From Rhodospirillaceae bacterium (GTDB lineage: Bacteria > Pseudomonadota > Alphaproteobacteria > UBA8366): a stretch of DNA of 64,000 nt. A model generated the notes under the pieces. That model ran no database searches. It had not been told where the DNA came from and saw nothing but the letters and a program-made list of their open reading frames with translations. The first letter of the stretch is position 1; the number at the start of each line of letters is the position of its first letter. Positions 53,662 to 62,014 of the stretch are shown piece by piece. Position numbers and translations under genes: made by a program. The DNA is taken from NCBI GenBank assembly GCA_002722095.1, contig PBKG01000006.1:582001-646000 (forward strand). Direction: 5' to 3'.

Positions 53662-53689
53662 TCGACATCCTATTTTGCAAGGAACAAAC

Positions 53690-54799
53690 ATGACCGCTAA
53701 TCGCACGATTTTAATGTTGCCGGGTGACTATATCGGCCCCGAAGTGACCGAACAGGTTCGGCGCGTGGTTGATTGGATGGGGGAAAACAGAGCCATCCGC
53801 CTCGATGTGGACGAGGACTATTTCGGCGGTGCGGCGGTCGATGCTTATGGCACTCCGCTTGCCGACGAAACGCTCGATCGGGCAAAGGAGGTTGATGCGG
53901 TTCTGCTGGGTGCAGTCGGCGGGCCGAAATATGACGAGCTTCCCCGCGACAAAAGGCCGGAAGCAGGCCTGTTGCGGTTGAGAAAAGAAATGGATCTTTT
54001 CGCCAATCTTCGTCCGGCAATCACGTTCGACGCTTTACTCGATGCGTCGTCGTTGAAGCCGGATGTGGTCAAAGGGCTCGACATCATGATCGTGCGTGAG
54101 CTCACGTCGGGAATTTATTTCGGCGAGCCGCGCGGGATCGAGGGCGAGGATGGTAGCCGGATGGCGGTCGATACTCAGCGGTATCACGAACATGAAATCG
54201 TGCGCGTCGCAGAGGTGGCCTTCGAACTTGCACGGGAGCGGGGCGGCAAGCTGCATTCGGTCGAAAAAGAGAATGTCATGGCGACGGGCATACTCTGGCG
54301 CGAAGTGGTCACCAAGATGCATCAAGAGCGCTATAGCGATGTTGAACTACACCATCTCTATGTCGACAATTGCGCCATGCAGTTGGTGCGCGACCCGACT
54401 CAATTCGACGTTATCGTCACCGACAATATGTTCGGCGATATCCTTTCCGATTGCGCATCGATGGTGACCGGCTCGCTCGGTATGTTGCCGTCGGCCTCGC
54501 TAGGTGCGCCCGATGAAACCGGCCGTCGGCTAGCGGTCTACGAACCTGTGCATGGCAGCGCTCCCGATATTGCCGGGCAGAATTTGGCCAATCCGCTGGC
54601 GGCGATTCTCAGTTTCGCCATGATGCTCCGTTACTCGCTCGATTTGCCCGACGAGGCGCAATTGATCGAAACCGCGATCGGTACGGTGCTCGACGGTGGA
54701 ATGCGGACCGCCGACATCATGGAAGACGGTGCTGCACGAGTATCGACCGATGTTATGGGTGATGCCCTACTGCAGGAATTGGCCAAAAGCGCCGCCTAA
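53690..54799 (+). CDS. leuB: 3-isopropylmalate dehydrogenase
   Basis: A 369-residue NAD-dependent decarboxylating dehydrogenase of leucine biosynthesis. Substrate and metal motifs [15 protein letters not shown] (near 140), [28 protein letters not shown] (near 245) and the NAD-binding [20 protein letters not shown] are all present. The usual GDGIGPE near the N-terminus reads GDYIGPE (residues 12-18), a noticeable substitution. It follows leuC copy 2 by 28 bases with GGAA before the ATG. Confidence 0.95.
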   Translation: MTANRTILMLPGDYIGPEVTEQVRRVVDWMGENRAIRLDVDEDYFGGAAVDAYGTPLADETLDRAKEVDAVLLGAVGGPKYDELPRDKRPEAGLLRLRKEMDLFANLRPAITFDALLDASSLKPDVVKGLDIMIVRELTSGIYFGEPRGIEGEDGSRMAVDTQRYHEHEIVRVAEVAFELARERGGKLHSVEKENVMATGILWREVVTKMHQERYSDVELHHLYVDNCAMQLVRDPTQFDVIVTDNMFGDILSDCASMVTGSLGMLPSASLGAPDETGRRLAVYEPVHGSAPDIAGQNLANPLAAILSFAMMLRYSLDLPDEAQLIETAIGTVLDGGMRTADIMEDGAARVSTDVMGDALLQELAKSAA

Positions 54800-55005
54800 C
54801 AAGGCCCTGAAATATCTGCGATTGTTGTTTGGCGCAGCTTGATTTTTTGTAAGTCGACCTACCTTGTCGGTCGAGGGCGGTCATGATGGCACTGGTGGTA
54901 ATGACCACGACCTGATGTGGATCGGGCAGCAAGCTAGAAAACCCTTGTTGCCATTGAATTTAAACCGGCAGAAAGTCGTTATTTCCGCTTGCATTAACCG
55001 CCAAG

Positions 55006-55030
55006 GCGCGCTTTAACGCAGCGCGTTTTT
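55006..55030 (+). terminator. Rho-independent terminator downstream of leuB
   Basis: A stem GCGCGCT with AGCGCG (55006-55012 with 55020-55025), loop TTAACGC, followed by TTTTT (55026-55030). It lies 206 bases after leuB and 40 before asd, so it would separate the leucine operon from asd, or act as an asd leader attenuator. Confidence 0.6.
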
Positions 55031-55070
55031 GCCGCTACCGGTGGGTATGCGGAACAAAGGAATAGAGACG

Positions 55071-56099
55071 ATGGGATATAAGGTTGCTGTCGTCGGTGCG
55101 ACGGGAAATGTCGGCCGCGAAATTCTCAATATTCTCGACGAACGGGGATTCCCCGCCGACGAGGTGGTGGCGCTTGCCTCCGAACGGTCTGCGGGTAAGC
55201 AGGTTTCCTTCGGCGAGGATGAAATTCTCGACGTCCAGGACTTGGCCAAATTCGATTTCGAGGGTACCGACATCGTGCTTTCCTCGCCGGGCGCGAAAGT
55301 TTCGGCCGAATTCGCCCCGAGGGCGGCGAAAGCGGGAGCAGTTGTTATCGACAACACGTCGCAGTTCCGCATGGACCCCGATGTGCCGCTGGTGGTTCCT
55401 GAGGTAAATCCCGATGCCATCGAAGGTTATGGCGAACGTAACATCATCGCCAATCCGAATTGCTCGACGATACAGATGGTGGTGGCGCTGAAGCCGTTGC
55501 ATGAATCCTTCGGTATCGAGAGAGTGGTGGTCGCCACCTACCAATCGGTTTCCGGTGCCGGTAAGGATGCGATGGACGAGTTGTTCGAGCAGACCCGTAA
55601 TATTTACGTCAATGCCGAGGTCTCGCAGGAAAAGTTCACCAAGCAAATTGCCTTTAACGCCATTCCCCACATCGACGTCTTCATGGAGGACGGATCGACC
55701 AAGGAGGAGTGGAAAATGGTGGCCGAAACCAAGAAAATCGTCGATCCGAAAATCAAAGTGGTTGCGAGCTGTGTGCGCATACCGGTTTTTGTCGGCCACG
55801 GCGAAGCCGTGCATGTGGAGTTTGCGAAAGACGTTTCAGAAGCGGAAGCGCGCGATGTTTTACGTCAGGCCCCGGGGTTGATCGTCGTCGATGAGCGCGA
55901 AGATGGCGGCTACGTGACACCGCTCGAATGTGCCGGCGAAGATGCGGTCTATGTCAGTCGGCTGCGCGATGACCCGACGGTCGAGAATGGTCTCGCCTTT
56001 TGGGTGGTTTCCGACAATCTTCGCAAGGGCGCCGCGCTCAATACGGTTCAGATCGCCGAAGTGTTGATAAACCGTTACCTTCAGAAAAAGGCGGCCTAG
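55071..56099 (+). CDS. asd: Aspartate-semialdehyde dehydrogenase
   Basis: A 342-residue enzyme that makes aspartate semialdehyde for lysine, diaminopimelate, methionine and threonine. NADP-binding GATGNVGREILNIL is near 9-22, the catalytic cysteine is in NPNCSTIQM (near 130) and the substrate arginine/histidine block is near ASCVRIPVFVGHGEAVHVEF. ATG 55071 gives the family's length. Linkage of asd to leuB is conserved in alphaproteobacteria. Confidence 0.97.
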   Translation: MGYKVAVVGATGNVGREILNILDERGFPADEVVALASERSAGKQVSFGEDEILDVQDLAKFDFEGTDIVLSSPGAKVSAEFAPRAAKAGAVVIDNTSQFRMDPDVPLVVPEVNPDAIEGYGERNIIANPNCSTIQMVVALKPLHESFGIERVVVATYQSVSGAGKDAMDELFEQTRNIYVNAEVSQEKFTKQIAFNAIPHIDVFMEDGSTKEEWKMVAETKKIVDPKIKVVASCVRIPVFVGHGEAVHVEFAKDVSEAEARDVLRQAPGLIVVDEREDGGYVTPLECAGEDAVYVSRLRDDPTVENGLAFWVVSDNLRKGAALNTVQIAEVLINRYLQKKAA

Positions 56100-56122
56100 G
56101 CGCGGCGGGCTCGAGAGCGGTG

Positions 56123-57511
56123 ATGGCGGACCAACAATCGCTGGCAGCGCGCAAAAAACTCATACAGGACAGGTTTGATGCCGCAGTCTCTTGCCAGAAG
56201 TCGGGCAAGCTGGCCGATGCCGTGGAGCATTATCGTGAAGTGGTGCGCTTGGCACCGGATTTCGGTATCGCCTGGGGAAATTTGGGCGTGGCGCTGCGCG
56301 CGCTGGGCAAGGCCGAAGAGAGCCTGCGCTGTCTCAAACACGCGGTGGCGAACAAGCCTGACGATCCCGGTATGTGGTCCAATCTCGGCAATGCTCAGCG
56401 TGCGGTGGGGAATTTGGCTGCCGCCGCCGACGCGCACAATCGTGCAATCGAACTCGATCGAACGCGCGGACAGTCCCACTATAATTGCGCGCTGACCTTG
56501 CGCGATCTCGGTGATTTCGACGCGGCGGAGAATAGCTTCGATCTGGCTTTAGAGCATCGCTACGACAAACCCCAGCTTCATTGGGACCGTGCGCTCGGCC
56601 GCCTGATGGCAGGGGATCTCGCTGCGGGCTTCGCGGATTATCATTACCGCTGGCAGTTGCCCGACATCCCGGCCCAGCACCCGGACATCGAAGAATGGGA
56701 CGGCGATGACCTGGCGGGGCGCACTTTGCTGGTACATGCGGAACAGGGCCTAGGCGATAGTATTCAGTTCGCTCGTTACCTGCCGATGCTGCGCGACAAA
56801 GGCGGCGCGGTGGTGTTTGAGGTCCAGCCGGAGCTCGTGAGACTGATGCGGGGCAACGCAATTTCCGAAGGTGTCGAGATTATTGCTCGTGGGGAAAAGT
56901 TACCGCCGGTTGATGTGAAAATTGCGTTGCTGACGTTGCCCCATATTTTCCAGACACGACGCGAAACCGTTCCAGCGGAAATTCCCTATCTGACATCTGT
57001 ATCGGAATCAGGGGAACCGACACCGGCGCTGCTCCCGGAAAATTGCCAGCGGGCGACCGTTGGGGTGTGTTGGGCCGGCAGACCCATACACAAGAATGAC
57101 CACAACCGCTCGCTCGATCTTGGCCTGCTCGCTCCTTTGTTGGCGTTTACGGACTTACGTTTCGTATCGTTGCAAAAAGGCGAAAGAGCGCATGATATTT
57201 CGACTCACGGGATGCAGGCGCAGCTTTTCGATTGCGACGGGCTGATCGGCGATTTTGCCGACACTGCTCGTTTGATGACCGAGATCGACTTGGTGATTAC
57301 CGTCGATACCGCGGTTGCTCACCTTGCCGGCGCTATGGAGCGGCCGGTCTGGGTGTTGGTTCCCCACGTAGCCGATTGGCGATGGATGATGGGCAGCAAC
57401 GAGTCTCCTTGGTATCCGAGCATGCGGCTTTATCGGCAGAAACGGTTTGGAGAATGGCGTGAGGTGATCGAACAAGTCGCGCGCGAATTGAACACGCTCG
57501 GCGGTGGCTAG
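56123..57511 (+). CDS. TPR protein with a GT9-like glycosyltransferase domain
   Basis: A 462-residue protein. Three to four tetratricopeptide repeats (about 15-150: AWGNLGVALRALGKAEESL, MWSNLGNAQRAVGNLAAAAD) precede a heptosyltransferase-like domain. That domain includes LLVHAEQGLGDSIQFARYLPML (near 200), VGVCWAGRPIHKNDHNRSL (near 313) and the donor-site region TVDTAVAHLAGAMERPVWVLVPH (near 393). This architecture is common near surface glycan or flagellin glycosylation genes; the acceptor is unknown. It begins 23 bases after asd. Confidence 0.85.
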   Translation: MADQQSLAARKKLIQDRFDAAVSCQKSGKLADAVEHYREVVRLAPDFGIAWGNLGVALRALGKAEESLRCLKHAVANKPDDPGMWSNLGNAQRAVGNLAAAADAHNRAIELDRTRGQSHYNCALTLRDLGDFDAAENSFDLALEHRYDKPQLHWDRALGRLMAGDLAAGFADYHYRWQLPDIPAQHPDIEEWDGDDLAGRTLLVHAEQGLGDSIQFARYLPMLRDKGGAVVFEVQPELVRLMRGNAISEGVEIIARGEKLPPVDVKIALLTLPHIFQTRRETVPAEIPYLTSVSESGEPTPALLPENCQRATVGVCWAGRPIHKNDHNRSLDLGLLAPLLAFTDLRFVSLQKGERAHDISTHGMQAQLFDCDGLIGDFADTARLMTEIDLVITVDTAVAHLAGAMERPVWVLVPHVADWRWMMGSNESPWYPSMRLYRQKRFGEWREVIEQVARELNTLGGG

Positions 57512-57533
57512 GACAGTCCAAAAAAGAGCAACT

Positions 57534-58373
57534 TCAAACCGGTCCGGGGTCGAACCTTTGTTTGGGATTTAAAAATTCCTCCTGTGCGGCGACCACGGGC
57601 AAATCTTCGCAATCGTGAGATGCCGCATATTGCAATGTGGCGAACACACCGGAAACTGCATCGCGGAAGCTCGTAAGTGCATTTTCGGTGGCGAGATACC
57701 GGCCGACAAACAGGGCACTCAGCAAATCGCCGGCCCCGTGGGAGAGCACCTCTATTTTGGGGGTGGTGACAGACCAAACTCCATCGGCAAATCCAATGAA
57801 ATTCTCGAGTTCAACGCCATTTGCGCGCTCGACGCCGGTTAGAATAACGATACTGGGGTTTTGGTTCCGTAAGTGCTGAATTGCTGAAATGGCTTGGTCG
57901 CGGCTATTCACTTCTCCATCCACCAATAATCCGGCTTCGAACGCGTTTGGTGCAATAATGTCTGCTTTCTTTACTAAATTGTCTTTATAAAAACCCAAGA
58001 TGTCTCCATTAACATATATCTTCCCATTGTCTCCCATCACCGGATCGCAAAAAATCAGCGCATCCGGATTTTCGGATTTGATCGCATCTGCAGCGTAGGT
58101 CACTGCGCTGCCGTTTTCCGCATCGCCGAGGTAACCCGAGAGGAGACCGGAGCAAGACCCGAATAGCCCGCGCGCGGCCAACCCATCGATCAACTCGATA
58201 AGTTCGTCCGGTCGCTGGCGTCTACCGGTGGGCGGAGTGAGGGCCGGATGATTTGACAGCACCACCGTATCCAACGGCCAGACTTCGTATCCCAGCCGGT
58301 GCAGCGGCAAACAGGCTGCCGCGTTGCCCACATGGCCGCTCAAAACATTGGATTGGATCGACAGGATCGACAC
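57534..58373 (-). CDS. pdxY: Pyridoxal/pyridoxine kinase PdxY
   Basis: A 279-residue ribokinase-fold enzyme that phosphorylates pyridoxal in the B6 salvage pathway. The start VSILSIQSNVLSGHVGNAAACLPLHRLGYEVWPLDTV is typical, with SGYLGD (near 96), DPVMGDNGKIYVN (near 122) and the catalytic region SHGAGDLLSALFVG (near 223). The first codon is GTG at 58373, preceded by AAAGGAG; an ATG 12 codons upstream has no ribosome site. The gene faces the next one divergently. Confidence 0.93.
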   Translation of the reverse strand: MSILSIQSNVLSGHVGNAAACLPLHRLGYEVWPLDTVVLSNHPALTPPTGRRQRPDELIELIDGLAARGLFGSCSGLLSGYLGDAENGSAVTYAADAIKSENPDALIFCDPVMGDNGKIYVNGDILGFYKDNLVKKADIIAPNAFEAGLLVDGEVNSRDQAISAIQHLRNQNPSIVILTGVERANGVELENFIGFADGVWSVTTPKIEVLSHGAGDLLSALFVGRYLATENALTSFRDAVSGVFATLQYAASHDCEDLPVVAAQEEFLNPKQRFDPGPV

Positions 58374-58439
58374 TCGGTTCTCCTTTACGGGGCGCCGTTT
58401 CGGTCGCATTCTAGAATTTTTCGCGGATTGGTTAAAACC

Positions 58440-59933
58440 ATGGAAGACATATCACTTCCTGACCTGCCGACTGCTAGCGATGGCAGTAAATTGCTGCCCT
58501 CCTACCAAAAGAACGAGGATGGCTCGGCCCGATTCGTTATGGTTTTGCCGGCTGCGTATTACGAAGATCCTGGCCTTTCGCTCCTAGCCCGAAGCGAAGC
58601 ACTCCATTGCGGTTACGAGTTTCCCTACCGCCGGTTTCTTGATCAGCATTTGCGAGCGGGAGATTTGTTCATCGATATTGGTGCTCATTTCGGCATCTAC
58701 GCACTGTCGGCGGCGAGTGCACCCGCGGGCGAAGTGCGGGTAATCGCGGTAGAGCCGGACCCGCACAATGTCCGCGTATTAAAGGTATGGGCTGCGGTCA
58801 ATAAACGGGCCGAGCAGATCGAAATTTTGGAAGCGGCTTGTGGCGCATCCCCGGGCCGCACAAGGCTTTGGTCGTCATCCACGATGGGTCATCAGGTTGG
58901 CGACGAACGACCCGAGGATACGATCTCAGATGCCCCGGCGGCCGAAGTGGAAATGCTGACGATAGATGGATTATTGCGGGAACGTTCGGAGTTGGCGGAA
59001 AGACGGGTGTTTCTCAAAATCGATGTCGAAGGCATCGAACCCGAAGTTCTTGAAGGCGCGCGAGAAACACTTGGTTCTGGTCGAGTTGCAGCGGTAATCT
59101 TTGAAAAGTCGGAAGCCTATGCGTCGCGGGAACGCAGTGCGGCGCTCGAACGGGTATCATATGAGCTACGCGACTTCGGTTTCGATCTTTGGTGGTTTCC
59201 GCATTTGCATATGCCCAGTGTGTTGATGCCTTGGATTTCGGGCGACGAAGCCGGCAATATCCTGGCCATCGGGCCTGCGCTTAGGCATTCGGCCAGCTTA
59301 CCTGACCTCTATGACGGGCCTGCATGCTCGTATTTTTCGCCACCGCCGGCACTTTCGGAATGTTGTGGCGTAACCTATGACGATGACGCACGCGCCGATT
59401 TCACAGAAAAACTGATAGAAGCCAAGGCGAGTGACGGATGGCGTTGGTGCCGGCCTACGAATTTGCAAGAGGGTGCTGAGGACAGGGCGGCGATGGTGGC
59501 GGAATTTCTGCCGCAATCTGGCAGCCTCATCGATGTGGGTGCCGGTACTATGGAATTGTTCCGCGCATTGCCAATTTCAGTCCGTTACACACCGCTTGAT
59601 CTGGTTCGCTATTCAAAGGTCACTGTTCTCGCCGATCTCAATCAAGGGCATTTCCCCGATGGACACTGGGATTTCGCGACAGTGTTGGAAGTATTGGAGT
59701 TTATCCACGATGCACCGGAGTTACTTCACCGACTGAGAAACGCGGCTGATCGGTTAATACTTACTTATCGTACCCGACCTGAGGGTAGGCCAAACGAGCT
59801 GAAGTCACGACGGCAAGCAGGATTCGTGAACGATTTCACCGCAGACGAACTGCGGGATCTGTTGCAAACTGCTGAGTGGCAAATTGAGGAATTGCGGACC
59901 GACGGCAACATTACATTGGTTCTTGCGAGTTGA
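58440..59933 (+). CDS. Two-domain methyltransferase: FkbM domain fused to a second class I methyltransferase domain
   Basis: A 497-residue protein. Residues about 75-260 form an FkbM methyltransferase (FIDIGAHFGIYALS, VIAVEPDPHNVRVL, LKIDVEGIEPEVLEGA). Residues about 330-497 form a second SAM-binding domain (GSLIDVGAGTMELFRAL, then DFATVLEVLEFIHDAPELLHRL). Such tandem fusions act on complex glycans in some bacteria, but no substrate can be assigned. ATG 58440 is preferred; the longer frame runs through pdxY. It lies beside a TPR/GT9-like protein gene, fitting a surface-glycan role. Confidence 0.85.
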   Translation: MEDISLPDLPTASDGSKLLPSYQKNEDGSARFVMVLPAAYYEDPGLSLLARSEALHCGYEFPYRRFLDQHLRAGDLFIDIGAHFGIYALSAASAPAGEVRVIAVEPDPHNVRVLKVWAAVNKRAEQIEILEAACGASPGRTRLWSSSTMGHQVGDERPEDTISDAPAAEVEMLTIDGLLRERSELAERRVFLKIDVEGIEPEVLEGARETLGSGRVAAVIFEKSEAYASRERSAALERVSYELRDFGFDLWWFPHLHMPSVLMPWISGDEAGNILAIGPALRHSASLPDLYDGPACSYFSPPPALSECCGVTYDDDARADFTEKLIEAKASDGWRWCRPTNLQEGAEDRAAMVAEFLPQSGSLIDVGAGTMELFRALPISVRYTPLDLVRYSKVTVLADLNQGHFPDGHWDFATVLEVLEFIHDAPELLHRLRNAADRLILTYRTRPEGRPNELKSRRQAGFVNDFTADELRDLLQTAEWQIEELRTDGNITLVLAS

Positions 59934-60096
59934 AGCGAGCGGTACCCAATAGCAACCTATCTGCACCCGAGTACCCCTTCATTTTGAGTAGCCTAATAAT
60001 CTATACACTACATTTTGATTGTGGCGCGACTCGGCCATTGTTATACACTTTAGCTTGTCGGATTGACCGACGTTTTTGAGAGTGCGGTGAAAACCG

Positions 60097-60187
60097 TTCA
60101 AAAGAAAAAGGCGTCGGTGATGCAGCATGGAGTTGGTGGGACCACCTTGCCGCATCCACACCCGAAACGAGTGCTTCCGACGCCTTT
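60097..60187 (-). terminator. Large terminator-like hairpin, minus strand
   Basis: An 11-base-pair outer stem (AAAGGCGTCGG with CCGACGCCTTT) encloses two further arms. On the minus strand it runs directly into TTTTTCTTTT (60109-60100). It would end a minus-strand transcript originating in the 60200-60800 region. Confidence 0.45.
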
Positions 60188-60606
60188 GAAGCCGCGAGGC
60201 TCCCCGCACTTTTGCGGCGGGCAAATGCAATCCCAAATGACAGACACCCTGGCGACGACGCTGTCATTTTGGACGGTACGGTCCTTTCGATGCCCGAAGA
60301 CAGTCTCCAGTCCCATACGACCACCCGCGCTTGTCGATTTTGACAATCGACCCGTCTCTTTAAGCTCGACTCTCTCCGCGCCGAAGTGCGGATCAAAGCC
60401 GGACGAAACCCTCTCGAGTTTCGCCTAGGCGTTCCGCTTGGCACAGGGAGTCCACAAACGGAACCTAGCTTGAGACGCTCCCGACTTGGTCAACTCATCC
60501 CTGATAAATCAGGGAAACTTTGACGCGGCGTCCTCCATACAGCTCCGGCGAACCATGTGAAGGCCGTGGACGATGTCACCATCAAGGGCCAAAGGCCGGA
60601 TCCGGC
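60107..60606 (-). ncRNA. Candidate large structured RNA
   Basis: Stems found by eye are: 60107-60117 with 60177-60187 (11 pairs, closing a two-armed junction); 60235-60243 with 60261-60269 (9 pairs); 60333-60339 with 60345-60351 (7); and 60404-60409 with 60418-60423 (6). Others are 60425-60440 with 60455-60468 (13 pairs with one bulge and one mismatch), 60498-60504 with 60509-60515 (7, loop TAAA) and a 12-base palindrome at 60595-60606. The strand is set by a T-rich run TTTTTCTTTT just past the first stem on the minus strand, as in a terminator. No known RNA family is recognised, and expression is unproven. Confidence 0.35.
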
Positions 60607-60895
60607 GACTCTCCCGTCGGGGCGACGAGTGACTTAGACGATCAAATTCGCTTAGTGCTCCCCAAAAAGGCGCGTTCGACGAACAGTACCGTCACCACCC
60701 AGTCCAAACTTTGCCAAGATGCCCCGACGCCGTCTGGACCCCGAATTCATTTCCCGGAAATTTCTGCGCCCGTCACCTAAATGACTTGTGCTGAAACCGT
60801 CCGGTGCCCGAATTCTGCACCGCTACGTGCTGGGCTAAGCGTGGCCGGAGGGCCGATAATTGTCTAGCGCTAAGAAAACTGTAATCGAAAATTTT

Positions 60896-60956
60896 TGTGC
60901 ATAAATTGCTCGAAAACACACAGGCGACGCACATTTTTTCCACAAGCTTTTCCACA
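60896..60956. promoter_or_regulatory. Cluster of three DnaA-box matches in an AT-rich stretch
   Basis: TTATGCACA on the minus strand (60896-60904), and TTTTCCACA twice on the plus strand (60936-60944 and 60948-60956, 12 bases apart). All three fit the consensus TTWTNCACA exactly. A near match TTATACACT is at 60041-60049. This may be part of a replication origin or a DnaA-controlled promoter region for sdhC. No dnaA, parAB or hemE gene is nearby to support an origin. Confidence 0.4.
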
Positions 60957-61087
60957 CGTCGTGGGTGAATCTTGGAAACTCTCGAGCGGATCGGTTTTTT
61001 TTCAAACTCTTAGCCCTACCGCAGCCATGCGCGGTTCAAATTTCGTCACGCTTGCGGGATTTAGCGTCGATTAGTGCCATGCCAAAG

Positions 61088-61115
61088 TTGACTTGATGCT
61101 CGAAAGTTGTCTAAT
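61088..61115 (+). promoter_or_regulatory. Predicted sigma70-type promoter of the sdh operon
   Basis: -35 TTGACT (61088-61093), a 16-base spacer and -10 TCTAAT (61110-61115). Transcription would start near 61122, leaving a leader of about 105 bases before sdhC. Confidence 0.6.
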
Positions 61116-61226
61116 GAGGATCGAAATATCATATCTGAAAGCCATGAGGCGAGTGGCTGCGACGGCAAGTCTCGGTCGAAAGGCCGATGCTCACCGTCCT
61201 GGCTTTGGCATTTTAGAGGGACAAAA

Positions 61227-61616
61227 ATGGCGTCTAACGACAGGCCACTTTCTCCGCATTTGCAGATCTATCGTTGGCAATGGACGATGGCTTTATCGAT
61301 TCTGCACAGAGCTACCGGGGTCGCATTGTCCGCCGGTGCCGTTCTATTGGCCGGTTGGCTGATGACATTGGCGATGGGAAGTGCCGAATTCGACATACTT
61401 ATGGGAATTTTGACGTCCATCCCCGGTCAAATTTGCATGATCGGATGGACCTGGTCGATTTTCTATCACTTGGGCAGCGGTATTCGGCATTTGTTTTGGG
61501 ATGCGGGCAAGGGCTATTCGCTGCCGGTTGCACAGATTTCCGGCTATGTGGTCGTTGGCCAATCGATAGTTCTGACGGCTGCCGTTTGGTTCGGTTGGCT
61601 TGGTGCTTTGGTGTAG
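61227..61616 (+). CDS. sdhC: Succinate dehydrogenase cytochrome b556 subunit
   Basis: A 129-residue membrane subunit of complex II. RPLSPHLQIYRWQWTMALSILHRATGV at the N-terminus is the SdhC signature. Three membrane helices follow, and His81 in FYHLGSGIRHLFWD is the likely heme b ligand. ATG 61227 follows AGAGGG; the longer frame is unlikely. First gene of sdhCDAB. Confidence 0.96.
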   Translation: MASNDRPLSPHLQIYRWQWTMALSILHRATGVALSAGAVLLAGWLMTLAMGSAEFDILMGILTSIPGQICMIGWTWSIFYHLGSGIRHLFWDAGKGYSLPVAQISGYVVVGQSIVLTAAVWFGWLGALV

Positions 61617-61629
61617 GGGGAGAGACGCG

Positions 61630-62010
61630 ATGAGCTTACAAAACCCACTCGCACGGGCACGTGGCCTTGGAACTGCGAAAGCCGGCGCCGAGCATTGGCT
61701 GATACAGCGTGTGTCTGCGGTTGCCTTAATACCCTTGACGGTTTGGTTTATTTACGCCGCCCTGACGCTCGCCGGCGCGGATTATGCGACGACGAAAGCC
61801 TGGTTGGCGACGCCCCATAACGCCATTTTGATGGTTCTTCTGATTATTGCGACCTTTCATCACATGCAGATGGGTTTGCAAGTGATCATTGAGGACTATG
61901 TTCATGTAGAGGCGGTGAAAGTGATTTCCTTGATAGTAAACAAATTGGTTGCGCTCGGCCTCGGGGTCGCGTCGATTTTCGCGGTTCTCAAAGTAGCCTT
62001 CGGAGGATGA
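61630..62010 (+). CDS. sdhD: Succinate dehydrogenase membrane anchor subunit
   Basis: A 126-residue membrane anchor with three helices. It begins with [25 protein letters not shown], typical of SdhD, and has [16 protein letters not shown] near 77-93, where one of the histidines at 77-78 should be the heme ligand. With SdhC it forms the ubiquinone and heme b site. ATG 61630 is preceded by AGAG; the gap to sdhC is 13 bases. Confidence 0.95.
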   Translation: MSLQNPLARARGLGTAKAGAEHWLIQRVSAVALIPLTVWFIYAALTLAGADYATTKAWLATPHNAILMVLLIIATFHHMQMGLQVIIEDYVHVEAVKVISLIVNKLVALGLGVASIFAVLKVAFGG

Positions 62011-62014
62011 TCTG

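Larger units (their letters stand above)
59934..61226. other. 1.3-kb gene-free region before sdhC
   Basis: By far the largest gap in the window. No open frame in it has a ribosome site or resembles a protein family. Three parts are distinguishable. About 60100-60620 is unusually rich in perfect stems of 6 to 11 base pairs. About 60870-61010 is AT-rich with three DnaA-box matches. At 61088-61115 is the sdh promoter, followed by a leader of about 105 bases. I checked for tmRNA, RNase P RNA and SRP RNA signature sequences and did not find them. Confidence 0.7.

Noticed and set aside
60001..60444. Short minus- and plus-strand frames in the gene-free region as genes
   Set aside because: They have no ribosome sites, biased composition and no resemblance to any family.
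60001..60780. Possible tmRNA, RNase P RNA or SRP RNA in the gene-free region
   Set aside because: No tag-like ANDN codons, no GAGGAAAGTCC core and no GGAAGCAGC loop were found on either strand.
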